Assembly (NCBI GenBank): GCA_949373145.1
Contig: CASICI010000010.1
Coordinates: forward strand, 1 to 64,000
Reading direction: 5' to 3'
Length of the DNA: 64,000 nt
Source of the DNA: an uncultured Phycisphaerales bacterium
GTDB taxonomy: Bacteria; Planctomycetota; Phycisphaerae; Phycisphaerales; SM1A02
This document shows positions 63,991 through 64,000 of the stretch, piece after piece. How positions within the stretch are numbered: the first letter of the stretch is position 1; the number at the start of each line of letters is the position of its first letter. The position numbers and the translations under genes were made by a program. The notes under the pieces were generated by a model, which did not search any database, had not been told where the DNA came from, and was given only the letters and a program-made list of their open reading frames with translations.

Positions 63991-64000
63991 TGCGAAGAGG

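Overview
The window looks like a chromosomal stretch of a free-living aerobic planctomycete, most likely of the Phycisphaerae type. The grounds are moderately high G+C, several secreted proteins ending in paired dockerin-like repeats of the DLNGDGxVxGADLxxLLxxWG kind, a FliA-independent ECF sigma factor of planctomycete style, DUF1573, DUF1579 and terpene-cyclase-like genes, and an alternative complex III next to a caa3-type oxidase. The taxonomic call is inference from gene style; no rRNA is present.

Layout: (1) 76-4378, metabolism: BtpA-like protein, class IV aminotransferase, type III pantothenate kinase, a short MnmE-like GTPase, and FabI on the other strand. (2) 4509-4666, tRNA-Arg(UCG) with promoter and terminator. 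(3) 4711-9836, secreted dockerin-repeat proteins, a heavily frameshifted HD-GYP gene, a frameshifted prepilin and a lone sigma-region-4 protein. (4) 9969-27117, a long minus-strand type IV pilus/type II secretion locus: two pseudopilins, minor prepilin, PilM-N-O-P-like genes, secretin, TPR lipoprotein, ATPase and platform protein, with a histidine kinase, receiver protein, GAF-HD-GYP phosphodiesterase and STAS protein embedded in it. (5) 27362-30929, serine biosynthesis (DUF1015, SerA, frameshifted SerC). (6) 32671-40281, a compact nonribosomal peptide locus: Cy-A-PCP-PCP-Ox, then TubC docking-C-PCP-TE, then a convergent Sfp-type PPTase. The domain logic predicts a cysteine-derived thiazole product. 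(7) 40410-40797, tmRNA and terminator. (8) 41017-47308, a di-heme DUF1111 protein with dockerin repeats, an ECF sigma factor with a small partner, and a large secreted protein. (9) 47729-51830, an oxidoreductase, a DUF1573 lipoprotein and a terpene-cyclase-like protein. (10) 51845-64000, respiration: CtaA, CtaB, DUF3179, and a minus-strand operon ActE/ActF, small membrane protein, SCO1, CoxB, CoxA, CoxC, subunit IV and a second CoxC.

The most novel candidate is the NRPS locus. A second theme is quality: HD-GYP, prepilin, serC, DUF1111, coxC and coxA all lose frame by one or two bases while family motifs continue in another frame, in several places at homopolymers. Uncorrected sequencing indels explain this better than gene decay, because coxA and serC are core genes.
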